Below, in pieces: positions 18,681-26,759 of a stretch of 64,000 bases of DNA. The first letter of the stretch is position 1. Every line of letters begins with the position of its first letter. This DNA comes from Psychromarinibacter sp048262455 (GTDB lineage: Bacteria; Pseudomonadota; Alphaproteobacteria; Rhodobacterales; Rhodobacteraceae): the NCBI GenBank assembly GCA_048262455.1, contig JBLXFD010000012.1:47103-111102 (forward strand), given 5' to 3'. The position numbers and the translations under genes are program-made. Under the pieces are notes generated by a model. That model was not told the origin of the DNA and did not search any database. It saw nothing but the letters and a program-made list of their open reading frames with translations.

Positions 18681-20036
18681 TCAGCCGTAGACCAGCCTCG
18701 GCAGCCAGGTGATGATCTCCGGCACCATCATGCACAGCGCCAGCCCGACCAGCTGCAGGAACAGGAAGGGCAGGGCGGACTTGAAGATGTCGGTCATCGG
18801 GATCTCCGGCGGCGCCACCCCGCGCAGGTAGAACAGCGCGTAGCCGAAGGGCGGCGACAGGAAGCTCATCTGCATGTTGACGAGGTAGAGCACCCCGAAC
18901 CACAGCACCAGGTCCTCGGAGCTGTCCAGCCCGAAGGCCTGCGCCCCCAGCGCCTTGATGATCGGCACGAAGATCGGCACGCAGAGCAGCAGGATGCCCA
19001 CCCAGTCGAGGAACATCCCCAGGATCACCAGCAGGATCTGCATCAGGATCAGGATGCCCCAGGGCCCAAGCCCGGTGGCCGCCAGCGCGTCCTGCACGAA
19101 CTGCTGCCCGCCCTCCAGCACGTAGAGCCCGACGAAGATCGTCGCGCCGAACATGATCCAGATCACCATGGCCGAGGCCTTCAGCGTGGTGGTGCAGGCC
19201 TCGCGGATGGTGGGCCAGTCCAGCTTTCGGTGGATGGCGGCGACGATGAAGGCGCCGAAGGTGCCGATGCCGGCGGCCTCGACCGGGGTGGCGACGCCGG
19301 AGAAGATGATCCCCAGCACTACCACCACAAGGGTGATGGGCGCTGCCATCTTGCCGATCAGCCGCAGCTTCTCGGTGTTCGACACCCGTTCCTCCACCGG
19401 CAGGGCCGGGCCGAGCGCGGGGTTCAGGTAGGACCGGACCACCACGTAGAGGATGTACATCCCCGACAGCATCAGCCCCGGGATCACCGCGCCGATGAAC
19501 AGCTCGCCCACCGACTGCTCTGCCACCACCGCGTAGATGATCGCCAGGATCGAGGGCGGGATCAGGATGCCCAGCGTGCCGCCGGCCATGATCGAGCCCA
19601 TGGCGATCTTCGGGTCGTAGTGGCGTTTCAGCATGGCGGGCAGGGCGATGATGCCCATGGTCACCACCGCCGCGCCGATCACGCCGACCATGGCGGCTAG
19701 GATCGTCGAGGCGATGATGGTCGCCGCCGCCAGCCCGCCCTTCAGCCCGCCCATGACCTTGTAGATCACGTCGAACATGTCGTTGATGATGCCCGCCCGC
19801 TCCAGCATCGCCGCCATGAAGATGAACAGCGGGATGGCCGACAGCTGGTAGTTGGTCATCAGCGGGAAGATCCGGCTGGGCACGATGTTCAGCGCCCGCT
19901 GGTCCCCCAGCACGAACAGGAAGACGCAGGCCAGGCCGCCGGTGACGAAGGCCAGCGGCAGGCCCGCCATCAGCAGCGCCAGGAGGCTGCCGAACATGAT
20001 CAGCGTGAGCCAGCCGATTTCGATCTCGATACCCAT
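18681..20036 (-). CDS. TRAP transporter large permease subunit (DctM family)
   Basis: A 451-residue integral inner-membrane protein with about twelve hydrophobic segments. Typical DctM signatures: 'SAIPLFIFMAAMLERAGI', 'GGTLGILIPPSILAIIYA', 'GVATPVEAAGIGTFGA' and 'LSPPFGYALFYLRG'. It couples the sodium or proton gradient to uptake of the solute delivered by the DctP-type protein. The start is three bases from the stop of the small subunit. The family member class (longer SBP of the TakP/DctP7 kind) suggests an organic acid, not further defined. Confidence 0.95.
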   Translation of the reverse strand: MGIEIEIGWLTLIMFGSLLALLMAGLPLAFVTGGLACVFLFVLGDQRALNIVPSRIFPLMTNYQLSAIPLFIFMAAMLERAGIINDMFDVIYKVMGGLKGGLAAATIIASTILAAMVGVIGAAVVTMGIIALPAMLKRHYDPKIAMGSIMAGGTLGILIPPSILAIIYAVVAEQSVGELFIGAVIPGLMLSGMYILYVVVRSYLNPALGPALPVEERVSNTEKLRLIGKMAAPITLVVVVLGIIFSGVATPVEAAGIGTFGAFIVAAIHRKLDWPTIREACTTTLKASAMVIWIMFGATIFVGLYVLEGGQQFVQDALAATGLGPWGILILMQILLVILGMFLDWVGILLLCVPIFVPIIKALGAQAFGLDSSEDLVLWFGVLYLVNMQMSFLSPPFGYALFYLRGVAPPEIPMTDIFKSALPFLFLQLVGLALCMMVPEIITWLPRLVYG

Positions 20037-20039
20037 GCC

Positions 20040-21353
20040 TCAGTTCCCCCGGGCGATTTCGCGGATGTCTTTCGACAGTTTCGACACGCCCTGCAGCACC
20101 AGCAGCAGGCCACCCAACACCATCACCCACTTCATCGGCCAGAGCGGCACTTCCCACTCGTTGAAGCTGATCTCGCCCCAGCGGACGTTCGGGTCGGTCC
20201 ACTGGTTCAGCCCGAAGCCGCCCAGCATCTCGCCAAAGCCGATCTGCCCGCGTGCCCAGTCCGACAGGACCGAGTTGCCCGAGGGCACCCCGATGGCGTC
20301 CATCGCGAAGATCCACGACGTGACCAGCAGCGTGCCGGCGAAGATGAAGAAGAAGACCGACGTCAGCAGGTCCACCCAGGCCTTCCGCTTGCGCGGCAGC
20401 GGGGCATAGAAGATGTCGACCCGCACGTGGCTTTCGGTCAGCATCGCGTAGGCCCCGGCGATCAGGTACTGCATGCCGAACATCAGGTACATCGCCTCGT
20501 GCGCCCAGTTGGTGGGGCTGCCGAAGACGTAGCGGGCGATCACCTCGTAGTAGTAGACGAAGACCGCGATCACCGCCCAGTAGGACACGAACTCGCCGCA
20601 GAACAGGGACAAGCGGTCGATGGCGTTGGTGGCATAGGTCCTGTCGTCGCGCGGGCCTTCCTCGGCCTCGGCGGCGCGCAGGGCGGCCTCGGCCTCGGTG
20701 ATCTCCTCGCGCGCCGGAAGGTTGCGGTTGGCGCGGGCCACCAGCCAGGGCAGCAGCACGGCGTCCACCAGCAGCAGCGCCAGGATCAGGTAGAAGGCAT
20801 AGCCGGCCATCCGGCCCCAGAAGGCGCGGGTCTCGGCGGCCTCGGCGCGCAGGGGCGTGAACTCCGCCACCACGCCGCGGGCCTCTTCCAGCCGGGCCTC
20901 GCCCTTCTCGATGGTCTCGCGCGCCCGTTCCAGCCGCCGCTCGGCCGAGGTGCGGGCGAAGCTGTCCACCTCGGCGGCATCGCGCGCGGCCTCCAGGTCG
21001 GCGAACCCGGCGCGGGCGTCGCCCACCCGGGCTTCCTCGCGCTCCAGCGTCCGCTCGGCCACCCGCATCTGGTTGGCGTAGCCCGACAGGACGGTCCGCG
21101 CCTCCTGCATCTGCGCGTTGGAGTAAAGCACGAACAAGAAGATCGGGATGAAGACCAGCCCCCACATGCTCTTCAGGTAGAAGCGGTGCAGGCCGATCAT
21201 GCCGCCGGTCACGGCGATCATGTAGGCCAGCGGCAGGGAATAACGTTTCTGTTCCGGCTGCGGGCGGCGCGACAGGATCATCGCCACCAGGGGGAAGACG
21301 ATCAGTCCGACCCAGTACAGCCAATGCGGCAGCGTGAAGCTGAGCCCCGGCAT
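20040..21353 (-). CDS. TRAP transporter small permease with N-terminal TM2-like and coiled-coil extension
   Basis: At 437 residues it is more than twice the size of a usual DctQ protein. The C-terminal part (about 243-425) is the DctQ domain ('EFVSYWAVIAVFVYYYEVIARYVFG', 'NWAHEAMYLMFGMQYL', 'ESHVRVDIFY'). The N-terminal part has a helix pair resembling a TM2 domain (40-76, with 'GGMIGLHRFYLKSMWGL'), then a long charged segment rich in E, R and A (82-175) predicted as coiled coil, and another hydrophobic stretch (183-206). It lies between dctP-type and dctM-type genes. The role of the extension is unknown; it could be periplasmic or cytoplasmic, depending on topology. Confidence 0.88.
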   Translation of the reverse strand: MPGLSFTLPHWLYWVGLIVFPLVAMILSRRPQPEQKRYSLPLAYMIAVTGGMIGLHRFYLKSMWGLVFIPIFLFVLYSNAQMQEARTVLSGYANQMRVAERTLEREEARVGDARAGFADLEAARDAAEVDSFARTSAERRLERARETIEKGEARLEEARGVVAEFTPLRAEAAETRAFWGRMAGYAFYLILALLLVDAVLLPWLVARANRNLPAREEITEAEAALRAAEAEEGPRDDRTYATNAIDRLSLFCGEFVSYWAVIAVFVYYYEVIARYVFGSPTNWAHEAMYLMFGMQYLIAGAYAMLTESHVRVDIFYAPLPRKRKAWVDLLTSVFFFIFAGTLLVTSWIFAMDAIGVPSGNSVLSDWARGQIGFGEMLGGFGLNQWTDPNVRWGEISFNEWEVPLWPMKWVMVLGGLLLVLQGVSKLSKDIREIARGN

Positions 21354-21389
21354 TGCGTCCCTCTTTCATGCTCAGACAGGTCAGGAACA

Positions 21390-21412
21390 TCCGGGGCGGC
21401 GGGCGCCCCGGA
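21390..21412 (-). other. Hairpin between TRAP substrate-binding protein and permease genes
   Basis: Nine perfect pairs (21390-21398 with 21404-21412), loop of five, located 25 bases after the dctP-type stop. It could protect the upstream message or reduce read-through so that binding protein exceeds permease. Confidence 0.55.
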
Positions 21413-21437
21413 CGGAATCTTGCGTGTCCCGGCGGGA

Positions 21438-22538
21438 TCAGAGCTTCAGTTCAAGCCCTTCGGTCAGCGCCGGGTCCACGTAGCCGAGCGAGCCGGACTG
21501 CATGTAGTCGAGCTGGATCTTGAACACCCGCGCCGCCTGCGGATCGCGGTTGGCGTAGTCGAACCAGATCGGCACCGCGACCTCGGTCATCAGCTCGACG
21601 TCGTCCTGGCTGAGGCGCGTGACCTCGGTGCCGTCGGCCTCGAACTTGCCCCAGGCTTCCTGGTCGGCGGCCTGGATCGCGGCGTGGTGCATGTCGGAGT
21701 AGACGTGCGTCTCCATTTCCACGAACTGCTTCATCTCGTCGCTCAGCGCGTCCCAAGCGGCCTGGCCCACGGTGATGTCCATGATGTCCACCGGCTGGTA
21801 GAGCGACATGAAGCCCGGGGGGCCCATGACGATGTAGTCGGTCACCTGGCTGAAGCCGAGCGCGTAGTTCACCGCCGGGCCCACGTAGTCGGCCACGTCG
21901 ATGGTGCCCTTCTCCAGCGCCGGGAAGATCTCGGACCCGGGCAGAACGGTGGTCTCGGCGCCGATGGCGGTGAAGACTTCGGCCACCATGCCGCCGGGCA
22001 GGCGCATCTTGCGGCCGGCGAAGTCGTCGATCGAGCGGATCGGCACCTTCGAGTGGATGATGTTCGGACCATGGTGCACCGGGCCGACGAAGTGCATGCC
22101 CTGGGCGGCGTAAAGCTCGCGGGCGATGTCGATGCCGCCGAGGCCGTAATAGAAGACGTCGAATTCATGCGGGTTGCGCAGGCCCAGCGGGATCGAGGTC
22201 AGGAAGGTGGCCGCGGGGATGATGCCCTGCGCGTAGATGGTGAAGGGGTTCACCGCCTCCAGCACGCCGTTCTTCACTGCGTCGTACAGCTGGAAGTCCC
22301 CCACCACGTCGTTGGCGCCGAAGGGCGTGAAAGTCAGCTCGCCGCCGGTCTTCTCGCCGATGCTGGCGCACCAGTCCTTGAAGATCTGAAGGCCCGCGCC
22401 GCCGGGCCAGCTGGTCTGGATCTTCCAGTTGGTCCCATGCGCAGCGGCGGTTGCCACGTGGGGCGCGGCCAGGGTGGCGGCGCCGGCACCGGCGAGGGTC
22501 CGCAGCGCGTGGCGCCGCGAGGTCATCCTGATGGTCAT
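21438..22538 (-). CDS. TRAP transporter substrate-binding protein (DctP family)
   Basis: A 366-residue periplasmic receptor. The N-terminus 'MTSRRHALRTLAGAGAATLAAP' has twin arginines and a hydrophobic core ending in alanines, fitting Tat export. Family segments: 'WKIQTSWPGGAGLQIFKDW', 'FTPFGANDVVGDFQLYDAVKNG', 'GRKMRLPGGMVAEVFTAIGA' (the DctP arginine contact) and 'GTIDVADYVGPAVNYALGF'. It is the first gene of the TRAP operon. The 'GP..N...GF' pattern resembles dimeric TakP-like receptors for 2-oxo or other carboxylic acids; the ligand is not decided by sequence. Confidence 0.93.
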   Translation of the reverse strand: MTIRMTSRRHALRTLAGAGAATLAAPHVATAAAHGTNWKIQTSWPGGAGLQIFKDWCASIGEKTGGELTFTPFGANDVVGDFQLYDAVKNGVLEAVNPFTIYAQGIIPAATFLTSIPLGLRNPHEFDVFYYGLGGIDIARELYAAQGMHFVGPVHHGPNIIHSKVPIRSIDDFAGRKMRLPGGMVAEVFTAIGAETTVLPGSEIFPALEKGTIDVADYVGPAVNYALGFSQVTDYIVMGPPGFMSLYQPVDIMDITVGQAAWDALSDEMKQFVEMETHVYSDMHHAAIQAADQEAWGKFEADGTEVTRLSQDDVELMTEVAVPIWFDYANRDPQAARVFKIQLDYMQSGSLGYVDPALTEGLELKL

Positions 22539-22693
22539 GTGGTTCCTCCCTTTGGTTAACCGAGGGGTCCTCTCCTCCCAGAGCCTGCCCCCGGCTGCCG
22601 CGACCGTAACGGTATGAACGAAGTCCGGTAAACACTTTTCCGCTTAACTTGGCGTCCGTTCCGCATGCGCGGCAGCGGCAGCGGCGGCGGCGC

Positions 22694-22722
22694 TTGACAT
22701 CGGGGTCGGCGGCGCGGACAAC
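22694..22722 (+). promoter_or_regulatory. Candidate promoter for the three-gene glycosyltransferase array
   Basis: A perfect TTGACA (22694-22699) is followed after 17 bases by GACAAC, a poor -10. It lies 61 bases before the first gene of the array. The rest of the 244-base gap is GC-rich with no other clear signal. Confidence 0.25.
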
Positions 22723-22782
22723 CACCGGCGCTGAAGGGGATGGGCGGATGCAGGCAGGCAGGACGAACCGGAAGGGGCGGCG

Positions 22783-23616
22783 ATGCTGATCGTTTCGCTC
22801 TCCTCGATCCCCTCGCGCTTCGGCCTGCTGGAGCCGACGCTGAACTGCCTGCTGCGCCAGAGCGCCCGGCCCGACCGCATCCTGCTGCACATCCCCCGCC
22901 GCTACCGCCGCTTCCCCGACTGGGACGGGCGCCTGCCCGAGGTGCCCCCCGGGGTCGAGATCGTGCGGGTGGAGGAAGACCTCGGCCCCGCCACCAAGGT
23001 GCTGTTCGCCGCGCAGGCGCACCGGGGGCAGGACGTGGACATCCTGCTGTGCGACGACGACCGGCGGTACAAGCCGCACTGGGCGCAGACCTTCGTCGAC
23101 GCCCGCCCTGCGCACCCGGACGCCTGCCTCGCCATCGCCGGGTTCGAGGCCAACCGTTACGGTCAGAGCGCGATGAAGGACCGCCTTCAGCCCCGCGCGC
23201 GCCGGCGCAGCCGGGCGCTGGACCTGCGGTTCCAGGCGCAGATGGCCTGGGAATGGCTGTTCCCGCCGGTGGAGCGGAAGTTCCTGCGCGAGCCGACGCG
23301 CCAGCTGTTCCGGCAATCGGGCTACGTCGACTGTTTCGAGGGGTTCTGCGGCGCCATGGTGCGCCCCGACTTCTTCGACGACGCCGCGATGGACATCCCC
23401 CCGGTGGTCTGGAGCGTCGATGACGTCTGGCTGTCGGGCCAGCTGGCCCGGCGCGGCGTGCCGATCTGGCTGATCGCCGGCCAGCACGACACCCAGCACA
23501 CCCCGGCCGGGATCTCGGACGCGCTCTACATGGCGCGGATCGAGGGGGCGGACCGCGACGAGGCGAACAAGCGCTGCATCGCCTACTTCCGGGACACCCA
23601 CGGCATCTGGCCGTGA
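22783..23616 (+). CDS. Putative glycosyltransferase, tandem paralogue 1
   Basis: A 277-residue protein of a family I cannot name with certainty. It starts with 'MLIVSLSSIPSRFG' and shows 'RILLHIPRRYRRFPDWDG', 'EEDLGPATKVLFA' and an acidic 'ILLCDDDRRYKPHW' (about 83-96) that looks like the nucleotide-sugar/metal DxD site of a GT-A fold. A second conserved part is 'WSVDDVWLSGQLARRGVPIWL'. It shares all of these with the next two genes. Its stop overlaps the next GTG start (GTGA). Surface glycan or glycosylation work is likely but inferred. Confidence 0.75.
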   Translation: MLIVSLSSIPSRFGLLEPTLNCLLRQSARPDRILLHIPRRYRRFPDWDGRLPEVPPGVEIVRVEEDLGPATKVLFAAQAHRGQDVDILLCDDDRRYKPHWAQTFVDARPAHPDACLAIAGFEANRYGQSAMKDRLQPRARRRSRALDLRFQAQMAWEWLFPPVERKFLREPTRQLFRQSGYVDCFEGFCGAMVRPDFFDDAAMDIPPVVWSVDDVWLSGQLARRGVPIWLIAGQHDTQHTPAGISDALYMARIEGADRDEANKRCIAYFRDTHGIWP

Positions 23617-24455
23617 CAGCGCCGCTGGTGATCTCGCTGTCCTCGGTGCCGCCGCGCTTTGGACGCATCGGGGCCACCCTGCGCTCGCTGCTGGCGCAAC
23701 GCGCGAAGGTGCAGCGGATCCTGCTGTGCATCCCGCGCGCCTACCGCCGGTTTCCCGATTGGGACGGCACTTTGCCGCAGGTGCCCGAGGGGGTGGAGAT
23801 CCTGCGCTGCGACGAGGACCTCGGCCCCGCCACCAAGGTGCTCGCCCCCGCCCGCGCGCTGGCGGGGCAGGGGGTGCGGCTGCTCTACTGCGACGACGAC
23901 CGCGCCTACGTGCCGGACTGGGCGGAACGGCTGCTGGCAGCGGCAGAGGCGCACCCGGACACCGCGGTCTGCGGGCTGGGGATGGAGGCGCAGTGGCTCT
24001 CCCCCGGTCCCGAGGCCCGCACCCACCAGCCGCGCGCGGTGCGGCGCTGGCGGATGACGGACCTCGACTTCCAGCTGCGCTACCTCTGGCAGGACCTGCG
24101 CGCCGGGCGCCACCGCCGCAACCTGCCCGCGCCAATGCGCCGGATCACCCGCCGCGCGGGCTACATCGACATCGCCGAGGGGGCGGGCGGCGTGCTGGTG
24201 CGACCCGAGTGGTACGACGACAGCTTCCGCCAGATCCCGCCGCTGCTCTGGGGCGTGGACGACATCTGGCTGTCGGGCAAGCTCGCGGCGAAGGGCATTC
24301 CGATCTGGCTGCTGGCCAACCTGCGCGAGCCGGACGATACCGAGGCCGAGGTGCTGGACCCGCTTTGGCGCGCCACGGTGGACGGGGTGACGCGGGGGGC
24401 GGGGAACTCCGAAGGCGTGGACTACATGCGCCGGCACCACGGGGTCTGGACGTGA
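23613..24455 (+). CDS. Putative glycosyltransferase, tandem paralogue 2
   Basis: A 280-residue paralogue of the flanking genes, starting with GTG inside the stop of paralogue 1. The shared blocks are 'VISLSSVPPRFGRIGATLRS', 'IPRAYRRFPDWDG', 'DEDLGPATKVLAPA', 'LLYCDDDRAYVPDW' and 'GVDDIWLSGKLAAKGIPIWL'. It is closest to paralogue 3: both have 'TDLDFQLRYLWQDLR' or 'TDVDFQLRYLWQDLR' around residue 150, where paralogue 1 reads 'LDLRFQAQMAWEWL'. That suggests paralogues 2 and 3 arose from the more recent duplication. Confidence 0.75.
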   Translation: MTAPLVISLSSVPPRFGRIGATLRSLLAQRAKVQRILLCIPRAYRRFPDWDGTLPQVPEGVEILRCDEDLGPATKVLAPARALAGQGVRLLYCDDDRAYVPDWAERLLAAAEAHPDTAVCGLGMEAQWLSPGPEARTHQPRAVRRWRMTDLDFQLRYLWQDLRAGRHRRNLPAPMRRITRRAGYIDIAEGAGGVLVRPEWYDDSFRQIPPLLWGVDDIWLSGKLAAKGIPIWLLANLREPDDTEAEVLDPLWRATVDGVTRGAGNSEGVDYMRRHHGVWT

Positions 24456-25282
24456 CGCTTGTGGTCACCCTGTCCTCGGTGCCGCCAAGGTTCGGGCGGA
24501 TCGGCGCGACGCTGCGGTCGCTGGCGGCGCAGGGGGCCGATGCGGTGCTTCTGTACATCCCGCGCGCCTACCGGCGGTTTCCGGACTGGGACGGACGCCT
24601 ACCGGAGGTGCCCGCCGGGGTCGAGATCCGGCGCTGCGCGGAGGACTGGGGTCCGGCGACCAAGCTGCTTGGCGCGCTGGCGGATTTCTCGGGGCAGGAG
24701 GTGGACCTGCTGTTCTGCGACGATGACCAGTTCTACGAGCAGGGCTGGGCGGACCGCTTCGCGGCGTTGCGGGCGGCGCGCCCGGGCGAGGCGCTGGCGA
24801 TGCTGGGGATGCAGGCGCAGGACATTGCCCCGGCGGGCGGCGCGCGGGCGCTGCAGCCAAGGGCGCGGCGGCGCTGGCGGGTGACGGACGTGGACTTCCA
24901 GCTGCGCTATCTCTGGCAGGATCTGCGGCACTGGCCCCGCCGCCACGCGCTGCCCGCGCCGGGGCGGCGGGTGGTGGCGCGGTCTGGCTACGCCGACATT
25001 CTGGAAGGGCGCGGCGGGGTCATGGTGCGGCCGGGGATGTTCGGGCCCGAGGTCTTTGACGTGCCGGCCGAGGCATGGACGGTGGACGACGTCTGGCTGT
25101 CGGCCTGCCTGGCGCGGCGCGGCGTGCCGATCTGGGTGGAGGGCAGGCACCGCGACCCCACCGACACCGAGGCCGAGGCGCTGGACCCGCTGTGCCGCAG
25201 CACCGTGGGCGGGCTGGACCGGGCGGCCGCGAACCGCCGTGCGGTGGAGCACCTGCGCGACCGCTGGGACATCTGGCCCTGA
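24452..25282 (+). CDS. Putative glycosyltransferase, tandem paralogue 3
   Basis: A 276-residue paralogue beginning at GTG 24452, overlapping the preceding stop by four bases; an in-frame opening extends far upstream but is only antisense-free shadow of paralogue 2. Conserved blocks: 'VTLSSVPPRFGRIGATLRS', 'PRAYRRFPDWDGRLPEVPAG', 'LLFCDDDQFYEQGW', 'TVDDVWLSACLARRGVPIW'. The E-D-L-G-P motif of the other two is E-D-W-G-P here. It ends the array; a perfect seven-pair hairpin (25291-25307) without a T-run follows. Confidence 0.75.
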   Translation: MTLVVTLSSVPPRFGRIGATLRSLAAQGADAVLLYIPRAYRRFPDWDGRLPEVPAGVEIRRCAEDWGPATKLLGALADFSGQEVDLLFCDDDQFYEQGWADRFAALRAARPGEALAMLGMQAQDIAPAGGARALQPRARRRWRVTDVDFQLRYLWQDLRHWPRRHALPAPGRRVVARSGYADILEGRGGVMVRPGMFGPEVFDVPAEAWTVDDVWLSACLARRGVPIWVEGRHRDPTDTEAEALDPLCRSTVGGLDRAAANRRAVEHLRDRWDIWP

Positions 25283-25319
25283 GACCTGCGGGACCGGTGG
25301 CCGGTCCTCAGAGAAAAAA

Positions 25320-25335
25320 TTTACCAGTTGATAAA
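25320..25335 (+). promoter_or_regulatory. Degenerate RutR-like operator upstream of preT
   Basis: TTTACCAGTTGATAAA matches the RutR consensus TTGACCA-NN-TGGTCAA at 11 of 14 defined positions. It sits 53 bases before the preT start. A better site lies at 28971 beside the repressor gene. Confidence 0.45.
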
Positions 25336-25387
25336 ATTCCCACCTGTGGCACTCTGTCGCGAAAGGACGCGACAGGGAGACGCGCGC

Positions 25388-26737
25388 ATGGCCAACAGCC
25401 CCTTCACCCCCGGCCTCGCCGAAGGGCGGCTGCCGCCCCAGGTCCTGGCGGAAAACTTCACCGACCTGCACCCGCCGCTGTCGGTGCACGAGGCGCAGGT
25501 GGCCGCGGACCGCTGCTACTTCTGCCACGACGCGCCCTGCATCACGGCCTGTCCCACCAGCATCGACATCCCGCTGTTCATCCGCCAGATCGCCACCGGC
25601 ACGCCCGAGGCGGCGGCGCGGACGATCTTTGACCAGAACATCCTCGGTGGCATGTGCGCCCGGGTTTGCCCGACCGAAACGCTCTGCGAGAAGGCCTGCG
25701 TGCGCGAGCTGGCCGAGGGCAAGCCGGTAGAGATCGGGCGCCTGCAGCGTTTCGCCACCGACACGGTGATGGCGCGGAATTCCCACCCCTATGAGCGCGC
25801 GACACCTACCGGGCACCGGGTGGCGGTGGTGGGGGCGGGGCCCGCGGGGCTGGCCTGCGCGCACCGGCTGGCGATGAAGGGCCACGAGGTGACGATCTAC
25901 GAGGCCCGCGACAAGCCCGGCGGGCTGAACGAATACGGCATCGCCAGCTACAAGACGGTGAACGACTTCGCCCAGGCCGAGGTAGCCTGGCTGCTGCAGA
26001 TCGGCGGCATCCGCATCGAGCACGGGCGGCGGCTGGGCGAGGACCTGGACCTGCGCGAGCTGGCGCAGGAGCATGACGCGGTGTTCCTTGGGATCGGGCT
26101 GAACGGCGTGCGCCGGCTGGAGCTGGAGGGCGAGGAGGCCGAGGGAGTGGAACCCGCCGTCGACTTCATCGCGCGCCTGCGCCAGTGCCCGGACCTGTCG
26201 AAGCTGGAGGTGGGCCGCGACGTGGTGGTGATCGGCGGCGGCATGACAGCGATCGACGCCGCGGTGCAGGCCCGGCTGCTGGGCGCGGCCAACGTGACGC
26301 TGGTCTACCGGCGCGGCGCCGACCGGATGAACGCCAGCCTCTACGAGCAGAACCTGGCCAAGACCAACGGCGTGCGGATCGTGCTGCACGCCATGCCGGT
26401 GGCGATCCGCACCGAGGCGGGGCGGCTGACCGGGGTGGAATTCGTCCATACCGAGGAGACCGCGCAGGGGCTGCGGCCGGCGCAGGAGGGGTTCTACATT
26501 CCCGCCGACCAACTGCTGACCGCCATCGGCCAGCAGATCGCCTTCGACGGCGGCGAGGCGCTGCACCTCGAGGGGACGAAGCTGGGGGTCGGCGACGGAA
26601 TGCGCAGCAGCTGGAAGCGCGTCTGGGCCGGCGGCGACTGCGCCCTTCCCGGCGAGGACCTGACGGTGACGGCGGTGGCGCAGGGGCGCGACGCCGCAGA
26701 GGACATCCACGCCCGGCTGACCGGGGCGGCGGGCTGA
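25388..26737 (+). CDS. preT: NAD-dependent dihydropyrimidine dehydrogenase subunit PreT
   Basis: A 449-residue flavoprotein of the glutamate-synthase small-subunit type. Two N-terminal 4Fe-4S sites are visible: Cys43, 46, 51, 55 and Cys90, 94, 100, 104. An FAD-binding 'VAVVGAGPAGLACAHRLA' (about 141-158) and a second Rossmann motif 'VVVIGGGMTAIDAAVQA' follow. With PreA it reduces uracil and thymine to dihydropyrimidines, passing electrons from NADH (in E. coli the pair is reversible). Start: the ATG at 25388 after GGGAGA; an in-frame upstream Met lies in the operator region. preA follows after 22 bases. Confidence 0.94.
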   Translation: MANSPFTPGLAEGRLPPQVLAENFTDLHPPLSVHEAQVAADRCYFCHDAPCITACPTSIDIPLFIRQIATGTPEAAARTIFDQNILGGMCARVCPTETLCEKACVRELAEGKPVEIGRLQRFATDTVMARNSHPYERATPTGHRVAVVGAGPAGLACAHRLAMKGHEVTIYEARDKPGGLNEYGIASYKTVNDFAQAEVAWLLQIGGIRIEHGRRLGEDLDLRELAQEHDAVFLGIGLNGVRRLELEGEEAEGVEPAVDFIARLRQCPDLSKLEVGRDVVVIGGGMTAIDAAVQARLLGAANVTLVYRRGADRMNASLYEQNLAKTNGVRIVLHAMPVAIRTEAGRLTGVEFVHTEETAQGLRPAQEGFYIPADQLLTAIGQQIAFDGGEALHLEGTKLGVGDGMRSSWKRVWAGGDCALPGEDLTVTAVAQGRDAAEDIHARLTGAAG

Positions 26738-26759
26738 GCCCCGCGGAAAGGAGAGCGAC

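Noticed and set aside
18610..21390. Very long minus-strand open frame over the TRAP genes
   Set aside because: It is a third-codon-position GC artefact out of frame with the DctM and DctQ genes, whose proteins match known families.
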